Numbered from the stretch's first letter, positions 7,304-15,464 are shown. The stretch: 34,430 nucleotides of DNA from JAWOFN01 sp046497505 [NCBI: bacterium] (GCA_046497505.1 JAWOFN010000082.1:1-34430); one strand, 5' to 3'. Notes: a model not told the origin generated them from the letters alone. Translations and numbers: made by a program.

Positions 7304-8663
7304 CCTCGTCCGTCCCCTCCCTCAGCCCGTAGCGGTCCATCTTCCTGTGCAGGGTGCTGGGGTCGATACCCAGGGTCTCGGCCGCCCGGGTCTTCACCCC
7401 TCCCGACTGGTCCAGGACCCACTTGATGTAGGCCTTCTCGATCGTCTCGAGGGTGGGGGTGACCGTCTCCCGCTTCAGGGCCCCGAGACGCTCCTCGGGA
7501 GGCCGGGTGAGCCGGGCCGGCAGGTCCTCTGCCCCGATGACCTCCTTGTCGCTGATGATGACCGCTCGCTCCACCGCGTTCTCCAGCTCACGTACGTTGC
7601 CGGGCCATTCGTACCCCTGCATGAGTCGGAGGGCCCCTTCGCTGAAGCGGCGTTCCTGTCGGGTGTATCGGTCCAGGAAGTGTCTTGCCAGGAGGGAGAT
7701 GTCCTCTTTCCTGTCCCGAAGGGGGGGGATCGGGATGGGGACCACGTTCAGCCGGTAGTAGAGGTCCTCCCGGAAGCGCCCTTCCGCCACCATCTCCTCC
7801 AGGCTCGCGTTGGTGGCCGCGATCATCCGCACGTCCACGCTGGTCGGCCGGGTGCCCCCGACGGGGACCACTTCCCGTTCCTGGAGGGCTCGGAGGAGCT
7901 TCACCTGGATGGGGGGGCTCATCTCGCTCACCTCGTCCAGGAAGAGGGTGCCGCCGTCCGCCACCTGGAAGAGTCCCTCCTTGTCCTTCACCGCCCCGGT
8001 GAAAGAACCCTTCTTGTGACCGAAGAGCTCCGATTCCAGCAGGTTCTCGGGCAGTGCGGCGCAGTTGACCGAGACGAAGGCCCCGTCGGAACGGCTGCTC
8101 AATTCATGGAGGGCCCGAGCCACCAGTTCCTTGCCCGTACCGCTCTCCCCGGTGATAAGGACCGTGCTGGGGCTCGGAGCCACTTTCATGATGAGGTCAC
8201 GGACCTCCTGGATGGCGCTGCTCTCGCCCAGGATCCGCTCGGGCCCCGCCTTCTCCCGGACGGTCTTCCTCAGGTAGAGGTTCTCGCTGCGCAGCTTCCG
8301 CTGTTCGAGGGCCCGGTCCAGGCGGGATTTGATCTGCTCGATCTTGAAGGGCTTGGTGACGTAGTCCAGCGCTCCGAGCTGCACGGCCTTCACGGCGGTG
8401 TCGAGTGAGGCGTAGGCGGTCATCAGGATGACCTGCGTATCGGGGCTGGTCTCCTTGATGGCCTCGAGAAGCGAGACGCCGTCCATCCCGTCCGGCATCC
8501 GGATATCGGTGAGGACGATGTCCCAGGTCCCTTCACCGAAACGTTCGAGGGCCTCTTCCCCGCTCTGAGCCGTGGTGGTGTCGTACCCCATCCTCCCCAG
8601 GGCGATGCTGAGGAACTCCCGCATGGACGCCTCGTCGTCCACGATGAGGATGCGTGCGCTCAT
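7290..8663 (-). CDS. pilR: Sigma-54-dependent response regulator (PilR/NtrC type)
   Basis: Transcription activator of 457 residues. The receiver domain (about 1-120) has phosphoacceptor Asp53 in LTDIRMP and Lys104 in TKPF. The AAA+ domain has Walker A GESGTGKE (172-179), the sigma-54 contact loop GSFTGA (219-224, with Ser where most members have Ala) and Walker B GGTLFLDE (237-244). A Fis-type helix-turn-helix (about 413-450, KTRAAETLGIDPSTLHRKM) binds DNA. It overlaps the sensor kinase gene by four bases, so the two form a cognate pair. Position at the end of pilB-pilT-pilC-pilS argues for PilR, the activator of pilin transcription, over other NtrC-like regulators; no pilin gene is in the window, so its targets lie elsewhere or in this operon. 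Confidence 0.92.
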   Translation of the reverse strand: MSARILIVDDEASMREFLSIALGRMGYDTTTAQSGEEALERFGEGTWDIVLTDIRMPDGMDGVSLLEAIKETSPDTQVILMTAYASLDTAVKAVQLGALDYVTKPFKIEQIKSRLDRALEQRKLRSENLYLRKTVREKAGPERILGESSAIQEVRDLIMKVAPSPSTVLITGESGTGKELVARALHELSSRSDGAFVSVNCAALPENLLESELFGHKKGSFTGAVKDKEGLFQVADGGTLFLDEVSEMSPPIQVKLLRALQEREVVPVGGTRPTSVDVRMIAATNASLEEMVAEGRFREDLYYRLNVVPIPIPPLRDRKEDISLLARHFLDRYTRQERRFSEGALRLMQGYEWPGNVRELENAVERAVIISDKEVIGAEDLPARLTRPPEERLGALKRETVTPTLETIEKAYIKWVLDQSGGVKTRAAETLGIDPSTLHRKMDRYGLREGTDEDEEV

Positions 8664-10363
8664 GCGTTCTCCTCCGCCCGGGGAAGATAGACCCGGAAGG
8701 TGGTGGTGCCGTCCCGGGATGGCGCGTAGAGGATACGGCCGTCGTGACTCTCAACGATACGCTGGACCACAGCCAGTCCCAAGCCGGTTCCTCCCCGCTT
8801 GTCGGTGTAGAAGGGCTCGAAGATCTCGCCGGCGTTCTTCACCGGCACACCCGGACCGTCGTCCTGGACCCACACCTCCACCATCTCCTCCCCCAGGGAG
8901 AATTCCTCGCCCGGCCCGGGGCACCTCACCCGGACCTCCCCATCTCCGCTGATGGCCTCCAGTCCGTTCAGGACCAGGTTCAGGAAGACCTGCTTCATCT
9001 GACCGGGGTCACCCATGATGGGCGGACACCCATCCACGTCCACCACGATCTCCCGCTTCTCCCGGAAAGAGGGATGGTTGCGGGCCAGGGTGATCACATC
9101 GTCCAGGAGGGGGCCGAGTTCTACGGGCACCCTCTCAGCGCGCTCGATGCGGGCATAGTTCAGGAAGTCCTCCACGATCTCGTTCACCCGGGCGGACTCG
9201 TTCTGTACGAGCCGGAGCAGGCGCTGGTCCTCCTCGTCCTCCAGGTCCGCGGACTCGCTGAGCACCTCCACCGAACCGCTTATCGAGGCGATGGGGTTGC
9301 GGAGTTCGTGGGCGATCCCCGCACTCAGCTCACCGATCACGGCCAGCCGGTCCTGTCGACGTATCTTCTCCTCGACCCGCTTCGCCTCGGTCAGGTCCTG
9401 GAAGATCAGGACCACGCCCCGGATGGACTCCTCCCCCTCCAGGATGGTGGGACTCACCCCCAGCGGGATCTTCCGCCCGCCGGGCAGTTCCACCTGCACC
9501 TCGTTGCGGAGCGTCACGTCATCTCCTTCGAAGCAGCGGCGGATCAGTTCTCCCAGATGCTCCAGGCGGCCGGTGAAGACACGGTCATACGGACGCCCCT
9601 GGGGTTCCAGGCCGGAGATGTCGAGGATCTCCCGGGCGGCCTGGTTGAAGAAGACGATCCGTCGATCCGCATCCACGGTCACCAGGCCGGATTCCAGGTT
9701 CGCCAGCACGTCGCTGGTGTCCAGACGCACCCGCTCCATGCGCCGGCTCAGTTCGGACAGTTCCTTCACGATGGTGACCTGGTTCTCCGCCATGTATCCG
9801 CTGATGAACGCGGCGGCGAAGAGGGAGAGACTCGCAGCCAGCCATCGGGCCAGGAGCTCCCCCCCCTCCTGGCTGGTCACGAGATCCAGCATCACCGCCT
9901 CCTGCACATAGGAGGGACCGTATTCCGCCAGGAAGCCCCGGGCGTCCAGATAGATCAGGAGGGCGAGGGCGATGGTGCTGAGTGAGGCCGCGAAAAGGCT
10001 GCCGCGGAGGTAGAGGAAGGCACTGGCCAGAACGACGGGGACCAGGAAGATGAGCATGAGCGTGCTGGAGGAGGCCCCTGTGTAGAACACCACCAGGCCC
10101 ATGAGGAGCACATCCAGGAAGACCTGGACGTAGAGGGGGTCCTCGTCGAGGGGGACCTCCTCCTCCAGGGAGGAGAGGAGCCATGTGCTGGAGATGATGT
10201 AGACGAGGGTGAGACCCGCCAGGGGGATATCCACTACCCAGAGGGCATCGGGGCCGTAGTTGCCCCTCAGGAGGAAGACGCCGGCGGCGGCGATGAACAG
10301 GACCACGGTGATCCGCAGTACCTGGATGAACCGGATACTTCGAGGCCGCGCGAGGATGGCCAT
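8660..10363 (-). CDS. pilS: Membrane sensor histidine kinase with PAS domain (PilS type)
   Basis: A 567-residue sensor. Six hydrophobic segments occupy about 15-190 (near 15-33, 43-62, 80-96, 100-118, 122-138 and 174-191), connected by very short loops, as in PilS, which senses pilin inside the membrane. A PAS domain follows (about 215-325), then the dimerisation/phosphoacceptor helix with His352 in AGIAHELRNPIAS, and the ATPase domain with N box LVLNGLEAI, G1 DDGPGVP and G2 GGTGLGLAVV. The stop overlaps the pilR start by four bases. The gene begins 32 bases after pilC. Kinase identity is certain; the PilS name rests on topology and operon position, and NtrB-like alternatives lack this six-helix sensor. 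Confidence 0.92.
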   Translation of the reverse strand: MAILARPRSIRFIQVLRITVVLFIAAAGVFLLRGNYGPDALWVVDIPLAGLTLVYIISSTWLLSSLEEEVPLDEDPLYVQVFLDVLLMGLVVFYTGASSSTLMLIFLVPVVLASAFLYLRGSLFAASLSTIALALLIYLDARGFLAEYGPSYVQEAVMLDLVTSQEGGELLARWLAASLSLFAAAFISGYMAENQVTIVKELSELSRRMERVRLDTSDVLANLESGLVTVDADRRIVFFNQAAREILDISGLEPQGRPYDRVFTGRLEHLGELIRRCFEGDDVTLRNEVQVELPGGRKIPLGVSPTILEGEESIRGVVLIFQDLTEAKRVEEKIRRQDRLAVIGELSAGIAHELRNPIASISGSVEVLSESADLEDEEDQRLLRLVQNESARVNEIVEDFLNYARIERAERVPVELGPLLDDVITLARNHPSFREKREIVVDVDGCPPIMGDPGQMKQVFLNLVLNGLEAISGDGEVRVRCPGPGEEFSLGEEMVEVWVQDDGPGVPVKNAGEIFEPFYTDKRGGTGLGLAVVQRIVESHDGRILYAPSRDGTTTFRVYLPRAEENA

Positions 10364-10395
10364 GGGCTACGCCGTCCGGTGGTCGGGGTGGGCCG

Positions 10396-11604
10396 TCAGC
10401 TCACGACCTTCATCATGTCGAACAGCGGGAGGTACATGGCGAGCACCATGCCGCCGATGACCACACCCAGGTAGACGATGATGATAGGCTCGATGATGGA
10501 GGTGAGGCCGTCCACGGCGGTATCGACCTCCTCCTCGTAGTAGTCCGCCACCTTTTCCAGCATGCGGTCCAGCTCACCGGTCTGTTCCCCCACGTTCACC
10601 ATCTGGATCACCATCGGGGGGAACACCTCCGCCCTGGCAAGGGGGTCGGTGATGGTCTCCCCGCCCCCGATGCTGGATCGTGCCTCCTGCAGGGCGTCCT
10701 GGAGGATCCGGTTGCCGGCGGTCTTGGCGGTGATGTCGAGGGCCTCCAGGATGCTCACACCGGAACGCAGGAGCGTACCCAGGGTGCGGGAGAACCGTGC
10801 CACGCTCGACTTGCGGACGAGGTCTCCCAGCAGGGGCATGTTGAGTTTGAAGTTGTCCACCACCTGCTCCCCCTGGTCGGTGGCATAGTACCGCTTGAAG
10901 AGGAACCAGATGCCCGTACAGCCGGCGATCAGGAGCAGGATGTACTGCTGGAGGAACTCGGACATCCCCACCACGATCTTGGTGGGCAGGGGGAGCGGCA
11001 CACCCGAGGACTCGAACATCTGGACGAAGTTGGGGATCACCACGATGAGGAGGGTGGCGGTTGCGCCGACGGCCACCGTGAGGACCACCACGGGATACAT
11101 CATGGCGCCCTTGATCTTCCGTTTCAGGGCGTCTGCCTTCTCCTTGTACTCCGCGATGCGCAGGAGCACGTCGTCCAGGATACCCCCGATCTCACCGGCG
11201 GCGACCATGTTGATGAAGAGGGAGTCGAAGGTGCTCTTGTGCTTGGCCATGGCTTCGGAGAGGGTGCTCCCGGACTCCACGTCCCGGGTGATGTCCTTGA
11301 TGATCTCCTTGAGCCGCTCGTTCTCCATCTGCGTGCCCAGGATGTTCAGACACTGCACCAGCGGGAGCCCCGCGTCGATCATGGTGGCGAACTGTCGGGC
11401 GAACTGGGTCACGTCCTGGGCGGGGACCTTCTTGCTCCCGCTCAGGAAGGGGATGGTGATCTCGGTGGGCTTCTTCTTGACCCTGGCGTCCGCGACCCGT
11501 CGGGTCTGCAGCACCTGGCGGGCCTGTTCGATGCTGTCGGCTTCTACCTCGCCCGAGACTTCCTTGCCCCCCGCCGACTTCCCCTCATAGGTGAATACCG
11601 GCAT
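10396..11604 (-). CDS. pilC: Type IV pilus inner-membrane platform protein PilC
   Basis: The 402-residue platform protein on which the PilB and PilT motors act to add or remove pilins. It contains a short N-terminal domain (about 1-55), then two homologous T2SF domains: the first near 65-190 (QFARQFATMIDAGLPLVQCL) and the second near 270-395 (RFSRTLGTLLRSGVSILEAL). Membrane helices lie near 168-192, 220-238 and 370-395. Each T2SF copy shows the typical G-E-x-x-G turn (AAGEIGG and NVGEQTGEL). The length agrees with PilC/GspF. It lies three bases after pilT and before pilS. The pilus context (PilB plus PilT) excludes a pure type II secretion system, which lacks a retraction ATPase. Confidence 0.96.
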   Translation of the reverse strand: MPVFTYEGKSAGGKEVSGEVEADSIEQARQVLQTRRVADARVKKKPTEITIPFLSGSKKVPAQDVTQFARQFATMIDAGLPLVQCLNILGTQMENERLKEIIKDITRDVESGSTLSEAMAKHKSTFDSLFINMVAAGEIGGILDDVLLRIAEYKEKADALKRKIKGAMMYPVVVLTVAVGATATLLIVVIPNFVQMFESSGVPLPLPTKIVVGMSEFLQQYILLLIAGCTGIWFLFKRYYATDQGEQVVDNFKLNMPLLGDLVRKSSVARFSRTLGTLLRSGVSILEALDITAKTAGNRILQDALQEARSSIGGGETITDPLARAEVFPPMVIQMVNVGEQTGELDRMLEKVADYYEEEVDTAVDGLTSIIEPIIIVYLGVVIGGMVLAMYLPLFDMMKVVS

Positions 11605-11607
11605 GGA

Positions 11608-12714
11608 TCATGCCCCCTTCCGAGCGGCTGACAGGTTCCCGCTCGAACCGCTTCGACTGAGCATCTCCTTCAGCTCTTCATGGTCGGACGACCGCAGCAT
11701 CGCCTCTTCCCTGTCGATCTGGCGGCGTTTGACGAGTTCCAGCAGTGACTGGTTCATCGTGCGCATACCGTGCTTCGTACCTACCTGCATGATACTGTAG
11801 ATCTGGTGGATCTTGTTGTCCCGGATCAGGGCCCGGACCGCGGGGGTGCATACGAGGATCTCGAGGGCCGCGACCCGCCCGCCCCCCACCCTGGGGAGGA
11901 GCTGCTGGCTGATGACCCCTTCCAGTGTCAGGGAGAGCTGGGTCCGGACCTGCTGCTGCTGGGTGGTAGGGAAGACGTCGATGAGACGGCTCATCGTCTG
12001 GGCAGCGCTGTTGGTATGCAGCGTACCGAAGGCCAAGTGACCGGTCTCGGCGATGGTCAGGGCCGCCTCGATGGTCTCCAGGTCGCGCATCTCGCCGATG
12101 AGGACCACATCCGGATCCTGCCGAAGGGCTGCCCGGAGGGCGTTGTGGAAGCCCATGGTGTCCGCACCCAGCTGACGCTGGTTGACGAGGGCCCGCTTGT
12201 GGTTGTGCACGAACTCGATGGGGTCCTCGATGGTGAGGATGTGCACCGGCTCCTCGGTGTTGACGCGGTCTACCATGGCCGCCAGTGTGGTGCTCTTCCC
12301 CGAACCGGTGGGACCGGTGACCAGCACCAGCCCGTTGGGACGCTCGCTCAGTTCTTTCACCACCGGGGGCAGGCCGAGTTTCTCGAACGTGAGTATCTCG
12401 TAAGGGATGGTCCGGAAGACAGCGGCCACAGCACCGCGCTGCATGAATACGTTCCCGCGGAAGCGGCTGAGGCCCTTGATGCCGAAGGAGAAGTCGAGCT
12501 CCATCCTCTCCTCGAACTCCTTCTTCTGCTTCTCGGTGAGGACGCTGTAGGCCAGGGCCTGGGTCTCCTCCGGCCCCATGGCGTCGTAGTTGCTCATCCG
12601 CACCAGGTCGCCGTCCACCCGGATCTGCGGGGGGGTCCCCACACTCAGGTGGAGGTCGCTCCCCCGACGGGAGACCATCTCCTCCAGCAGACCGCGCAGG
12701 TTCAGCGTCGCCAT
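11608..12714 (-). CDS. pilT: Type IV pilus retraction ATPase PilT
   Basis: Cytosolic hexameric ATPase that depolymerises the pilus and powers twitching motility and DNA uptake. The 368 residues show an N-terminal PAS-like domain (about 1-105), Walker A GPTGSGKS (134-141), the Asp box (ILTIEDPIEF), Walker B (DVVLIGEMRD) and His box (TGHLAFGTLHTNSA). The retraction-specific AIRNLIREGK-type segment is present as AVRALIRDNK, which distinguishes it from PilB. It has a longer than usual Ser/Gly/Ala-rich C-terminal tail after KEMLSRS. It lies 16 bases after pilB and three before pilC. No pilU paralogue is present in the window. Confidence 0.96.
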   Translation of the reverse strand: MATLNLRGLLEEMVSRRGSDLHLSVGTPPQIRVDGDLVRMSNYDAMGPEETQALAYSVLTEKQKKEFEERMELDFSFGIKGLSRFRGNVFMQRGAVAAVFRTIPYEILTFEKLGLPPVVKELSERPNGLVLVTGPTGSGKSTTLAAMVDRVNTEEPVHILTIEDPIEFVHNHKRALVNQRQLGADTMGFHNALRAALRQDPDVVLIGEMRDLETIEAALTIAETGHLAFGTLHTNSAAQTMSRLIDVFPTTQQQQVRTQLSLTLEGVISQQLLPRVGGGRVAALEILVCTPAVRALIRDNKIHQIYSIMQVGTKHGMRTMNQSLLELVKRRQIDREEAMLRSSDHEELKEMLSRSGSSGNLSAARKGA

Positions 12715-12730
12715 GATTCCCTATCCCCCC

Positions 12731-14437
12731 TCAGATGTCCGCTGTCTCGCGGAGCACTTCCTCGAAGGAAGTGACCCCTGCCCTCATCTTCTGCACGGCA
12801 TCACCCCGCAGGGTGAGCATGCCGTCCTTGATGGCCTGATCCTTCATCTTGTAGGTACTCGCCTCGTCCAGGACCATCTGCTTCAGCCCCTGCGTCATCG
12901 GCATGACCTCATAGACACCGGTCCGGCCCTTGTAGCCGGTCTGGTTGCACTTGGGGCATCCCACCGGCTCGAAGATCTCGACACCCGTCTCGGATTCGGG
13001 CAGGTCGAGCATGGCGGCCTGTTCGGCGGACAACCTGGCGGCCTTGCGGCACTCCTTGCAAAGGCGCCGGAGCAGACGCTGTGCCTGGATCACGTTCACC
13101 GACGACGCAATCAGGAAGGGCGCCAGCCCCATATCGATCATTCGGTTGATGGTGCTGGGCGCATCGTTCGTGTGGAGGGTGCTGAGCACGAGGTGGCCGG
13201 TGAGGGCGGCCTTGATGGCGATCTCGCCGGTCTCCAGGTCACGGATCTCACCCACCATGATGATATTGGGGTCCTGACGGAGGAAAGACCTCAGCGAGGC
13301 TGCGAAGGTCAGTCCGATCTCGCTCCGCACGTTGACCTGGTTGATCCCGTTCAGGTTGTACTCGACCGGGTCCTCGGCGGTCATGATGTTGACATCGGGG
13401 CTGTTGAGCAGGCTCACCGCCGAGTAGAGGGTGGTGGATTTCCCCGACCCGGTGGGGCCTGTGACCAGGACCATGCCGAAGGGCTGCTTGATGCCGTGCA
13501 TGAAGTGATCGAGCGCGTCCTGGGTGTATCCCAGCTTGGTAAGGTCCAGGGCCAGGTTGCTCGAGTCGAGGATACGCATCACGACCTTCTCGCCGAAGAT
13601 CACCGGGAGGACGGAGACACGCAGGTCCACGGTCTTCCCCCCGGTCTTCACCTTGATGCGCCCGTCCTGGGGGATCCTCCGTTCCGATATGTCCAGGTCG
13701 GCCATGATCTTGAGGCGGCTGACCACAGCGGCCTTGAGGCGGAAGGGGATGGGTGACATCTCCACCAGGGTGCCGTCGATGCGGTAACGCACACGGACGG
13801 CCCGTTCATACGGCTCGATGTGGATGTCGGAGGCCCCGCGGCGGATGGCGTCGATGATGATGGAATCCACCAGCCGGACCAGAGGAGCGTCGGAGATGGC
13901 GGCCTCGAGGGCCTCCTCCTCCATCTCCTCCTCCTCTTCCAGCACCTCGAGGGCGTCGTCCCCCAGGTCCTTGAGCACGTCCTCCATCGCCTCGGCCGCC
14001 ATCTGGTCGCCGTTCGCGTAGTGATGCTCGATGGCGGCCTTGATGTTCGCCTCCGAAGCGATCACCGGCTTCACGTTGTAGCCCGTGACGAACTTGATGG
14101 AGTCGAGTACGAAGATGTTCGTGGGATCAGCGGCGGCCACGGTCAGGGTGTTCCCGCTCTTCCGGATGGCGACCACGTTGAACTTCTTGGCTACGTCGGG
14201 GGGGATGATCTTCACCACTTCGCTGTTGAGTTCGTCCCCGTTCTCGAGGTCCACGACCTCGACGTTGAGCTGTTTGCCGACGTAGTTGAGGATCTGTTCC
14301 TCGGTGAGCACACCCATATTCACCAGGTTGGCACCCAGGGTCCCTCCCTCGGTACGCTGGTTGGAGAGGGCCTCCTCGAGCTGTTCCTTCGAGATGGCGC
14401 CCGCCTTGATGAGCATCTGTCCCAGCTTAAGGGCCAT
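12731..14437 (-). CDS. pilB: Type IV pilus extension ATPase PilB
   Basis: A 568-residue assembly ATPase that drives pilin polymerisation through PilC. It has an N-terminal MshEN/GspE-N domain (about 1-145) with the LGQMLIKAGAISKEQLEEAL start, then a striking Glu-rich linker at about 163-179 (LEVLEEEEEMEEEAL). The catalytic core carries SDIHIEP (203-209), Walker A GPTGSGKS (327-334), Asp box TAEDPVEY, Walker B IIMVGEIRD (392-400) and His box TGHLVLSTLHTND. A zinc-binding tetracysteine (Cys460, Cys463, Cys494, Cys497) marks it as PilB/GspE and not PilT. It begins 23 bases after the small membrane-protein gene; the best Shine-Dalgarno-like run (TGAGGA) is unusually far, about 12 bases, from the ATG. 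Confidence 0.96.
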   Translation of the reverse strand: MALKLGQMLIKAGAISKEQLEEALSNQRTEGGTLGANLVNMGVLTEEQILNYVGKQLNVEVVDLENGDELNSEVVKIIPPDVAKKFNVVAIRKSGNTLTVAAADPTNIFVLDSIKFVTGYNVKPVIASEANIKAAIEHHYANGDQMAAEAMEDVLKDLGDDALEVLEEEEEMEEEALEAAISDAPLVRLVDSIIIDAIRRGASDIHIEPYERAVRVRYRIDGTLVEMSPIPFRLKAAVVSRLKIMADLDISERRIPQDGRIKVKTGGKTVDLRVSVLPVIFGEKVVMRILDSSNLALDLTKLGYTQDALDHFMHGIKQPFGMVLVTGPTGSGKSTTLYSAVSLLNSPDVNIMTAEDPVEYNLNGINQVNVRSEIGLTFAASLRSFLRQDPNIIMVGEIRDLETGEIAIKAALTGHLVLSTLHTNDAPSTINRMIDMGLAPFLIASSVNVIQAQRLLRRLCKECRKAARLSAEQAAMLDLPESETGVEIFEPVGCPKCNQTGYKGRTGVYEVMPMTQGLKQMVLDEASTYKMKDQAIKDGMLTLRGDAVQKMRAGVTSFEEVLRETADI

Positions 14438-14460
14438 TCGCTATCACGATCCTCAGGGAG

Positions 14461-14685
14461 TCATGCAAGGGTGATGATCGCCGCCAGGACGAGGAGGAGG
14501 AGGGCGGCGAGCCAGATGACCGACCGGGAGGATACACGGTCGCCTCGTATCGCGGGTGTTCGCCGGAATCGGACCCGGCGTGGGTCCTCCGATCCCTCGC
14601 CTTCCTTCTTGGCGGAAGCAGATCCCGCTCCCTCCCCGTTCTCCCCCCCTGTCTGGAAGCGCTTCCTCTGTCGCAGACGTACCAC
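14461..14685 (-). CDS. Small tail-anchored membrane protein heading the pil operon
   Basis: A 74-residue protein I do not recognise. Residues 1-55 are very basic and hydrophilic (RLRQRKR near the start, RRVRFRR at 37-42), and residues 56-73 form a single hydrophobic helix (SVIWLAALLLLVLAAIITLA), so the predicted topology is N-in with almost nothing outside. The start is GTG at 14685, preceded by GGGGAGG five bases upstream, which is a strong ribosome site and the main reason to believe the gene. A good -10-like box (TATGAT) lies about 40 bases upstream and pilB follows after 23 bases. It could be a small accessory protein for PilB or PilC, or a regulatory peptide; the upstream gene encodes a site-2 protease whose known substrates share this topology. 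Confidence 0.6.
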   Translation of the reverse strand: MVRLRQRKRFQTGGENGEGAGSASAKKEGEGSEDPRRVRFRRTPAIRGDRVSSRSVIWLAALLLLVLAAIITLA

Positions 14686-14723
14686 GCACGCCTCCCCAGG
14701 GCAAGGAATTTGCGGGCCGGAAC

Positions 14724-14753
14724 ATCATACCACAAGTACATCGGGGGAGTGAA
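14724..14753 (-). promoter_or_regulatory. Candidate promoter of the pilus operon
   Basis: Read on the minus strand: TTCACT (14753-14748), an 18-base spacer and TATGAT (14729-14724, five of six matches to the -10 consensus). The start would be near 14717, leaving about 32 bases of leader before the GTG of the small membrane-protein gene. The -35 box touches one arm of an inverted repeat (14741-14771), which could serve as an operator. I found no sigma-54 GG-N10-GC pair here, so this operon is not obviously under its own PilR. Confidence 0.5.
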
Positions 14754-14771
14754 CCGTGGCGCGTCCCCCGA
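14741..14771. repeat. Inverted repeat between M50 protease gene and pilus operon
   Basis: Perfect 8-base arms, TCGGGGGA (14741-14748) and TCCCCCGA (14764-14771), separated by 15 bases. It begins five bases beyond the stop of the M50 gene and overlaps the -35 region of the candidate pil promoter. There is no following T-run, so a classical intrinsic terminator is unlikely; an operator or an mRNA-end stabilising hairpin fits better. Confidence 0.6.
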
Positions 14772-14775
14772 CATC

Positions 14776-15429
14776 TCAGAACGGCTGCACCCCACCAAGA
14801 ACATAGGACGTGAAGCCGACAGGCACCATGAGGATACGGAAGAAGGTCTCGTCGAAGACGAAGATGAGGAGGATGAGCACCAGGAGCCCGTACCGGCTCG
14901 TCCGCATGTAGATCCGGCGTGTGCGGTGATCGAGGAAACGCATCACGATCTTCGAACCGTCCAGCGGGGGGACCGGCAGGAGGTTGAACCAGGCCAGGAC
15001 GATGTTGATGTAGAAATAGAAGTGCAGCATGAGGAGCAGGCCGCCGAGGAGCCCCCCCTGCCCTGTCCGGAAGAGCTGCATGCCCGGCTCCGCGAACAGG
15101 CGGAACCCGACCCCGACGACCGCCGCCTGCATGATGTTGGAGGCCGGTCCCGCTCCGGCGATCCAGAACATGTCGCGCACCGGGTCCTTGAGGTTCCGGA
15201 CGTCCACAGGTACCGGTTTCGCCCACCCGACCATGCGGGTGACGACGAGGACCACGGTCCCGATGGGATCGAGGTGTGCCAGGGGGTTGAGGGTCAGCCG
15301 CCCCTGGAGGCGGGCCGTGGGATCGCCCAAAAGGTCGGCGGACCAGGCGTGGGCGGCCTCGTGGATGCTCAGCGCCACCAGGATGGGCGGGATGATGAGG
15401 AGGACCTCTGCCAGATAGGTTGCGGACAT
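14776..15429 (-). CDS. Site-2 protease family intramembrane metalloprotease (M50)
   Basis: A 217-residue polytopic membrane protease of the compact M50/YwhC-like group. The zinc-binding HEAAH motif is at 23-27 in a membrane helix, followed by LNPLAHLDPIGT (48-58), and the third ligand Asp157 lies in NLLPVPPLDG (149-158). About five hydrophobic segments are seen and there is no PDZ domain, unlike RseP. These enzymes cut single-pass membrane proteins within the membrane, often to release a regulator. The frame stays open to a TTG at 15438; I prefer the ATG at 15429. Neither has a Shine-Dalgarno sequence, and a promoter-like pair ends seven bases before the ATG. It follows cca by 31 bases. Its natural substrate is unknown; the adjacent small single-pass protein is a candidate. 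Confidence 0.92.
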   Translation of the reverse strand: MSATYLAEVLLIIPPILVALSIHEAAHAWSADLLGDPTARLQGRLTLNPLAHLDPIGTVVLVVTRMVGWAKPVPVDVRNLKDPVRDMFWIAGAGPASNIMQAAVVGVGFRLFAEPGMQLFRTGQGGLLGGLLLMLHFYFYINIVLAWFNLLPVPPLDGSKIVMRFLDHRTRRIYMRTSRYGLLVLILLIFVFDETFFRILMVPVGFTSYVLGGVQPF

Positions 15430-15436
15430 CAAGCCC

Positions 15437-15464
15437 AAGATGGGCGAAAGGATGTTCGCGTCAA
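15437..15464 (-). promoter_or_regulatory. Candidate leaderless promoter of the M50 protease gene
   Basis: On the minus strand, TTGACG (15464-15459, five of six matches to the -35 consensus), a 16-base spacer and CATCTT (15442-15437, a weak -10). The ATG at 15429 follows only seven bases after the -10, so transcription would start at or next to the start codon. The absence of any ribosome-binding site at this gene supports the idea. The -35 box overlaps the end of cca. Confidence 0.4.

Noticed and set aside
8654-9985. 443-residue plus-strand frame opposite pilS
   Set aside because: Antisense to a kinase with clear His, N, G1 and G2 boxes. Only GC-driven openness.
14427-14804. 125-residue minus-strand frame overlapping the small membrane-protein gene
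   Set aside because: It overlaps the ends of both neighbours, has no ribosome site that I can see, and its translation is Arg/Gly/Ser-rich. The 74-residue frame with GGGGAGG and a transmembrane helix is better supported.
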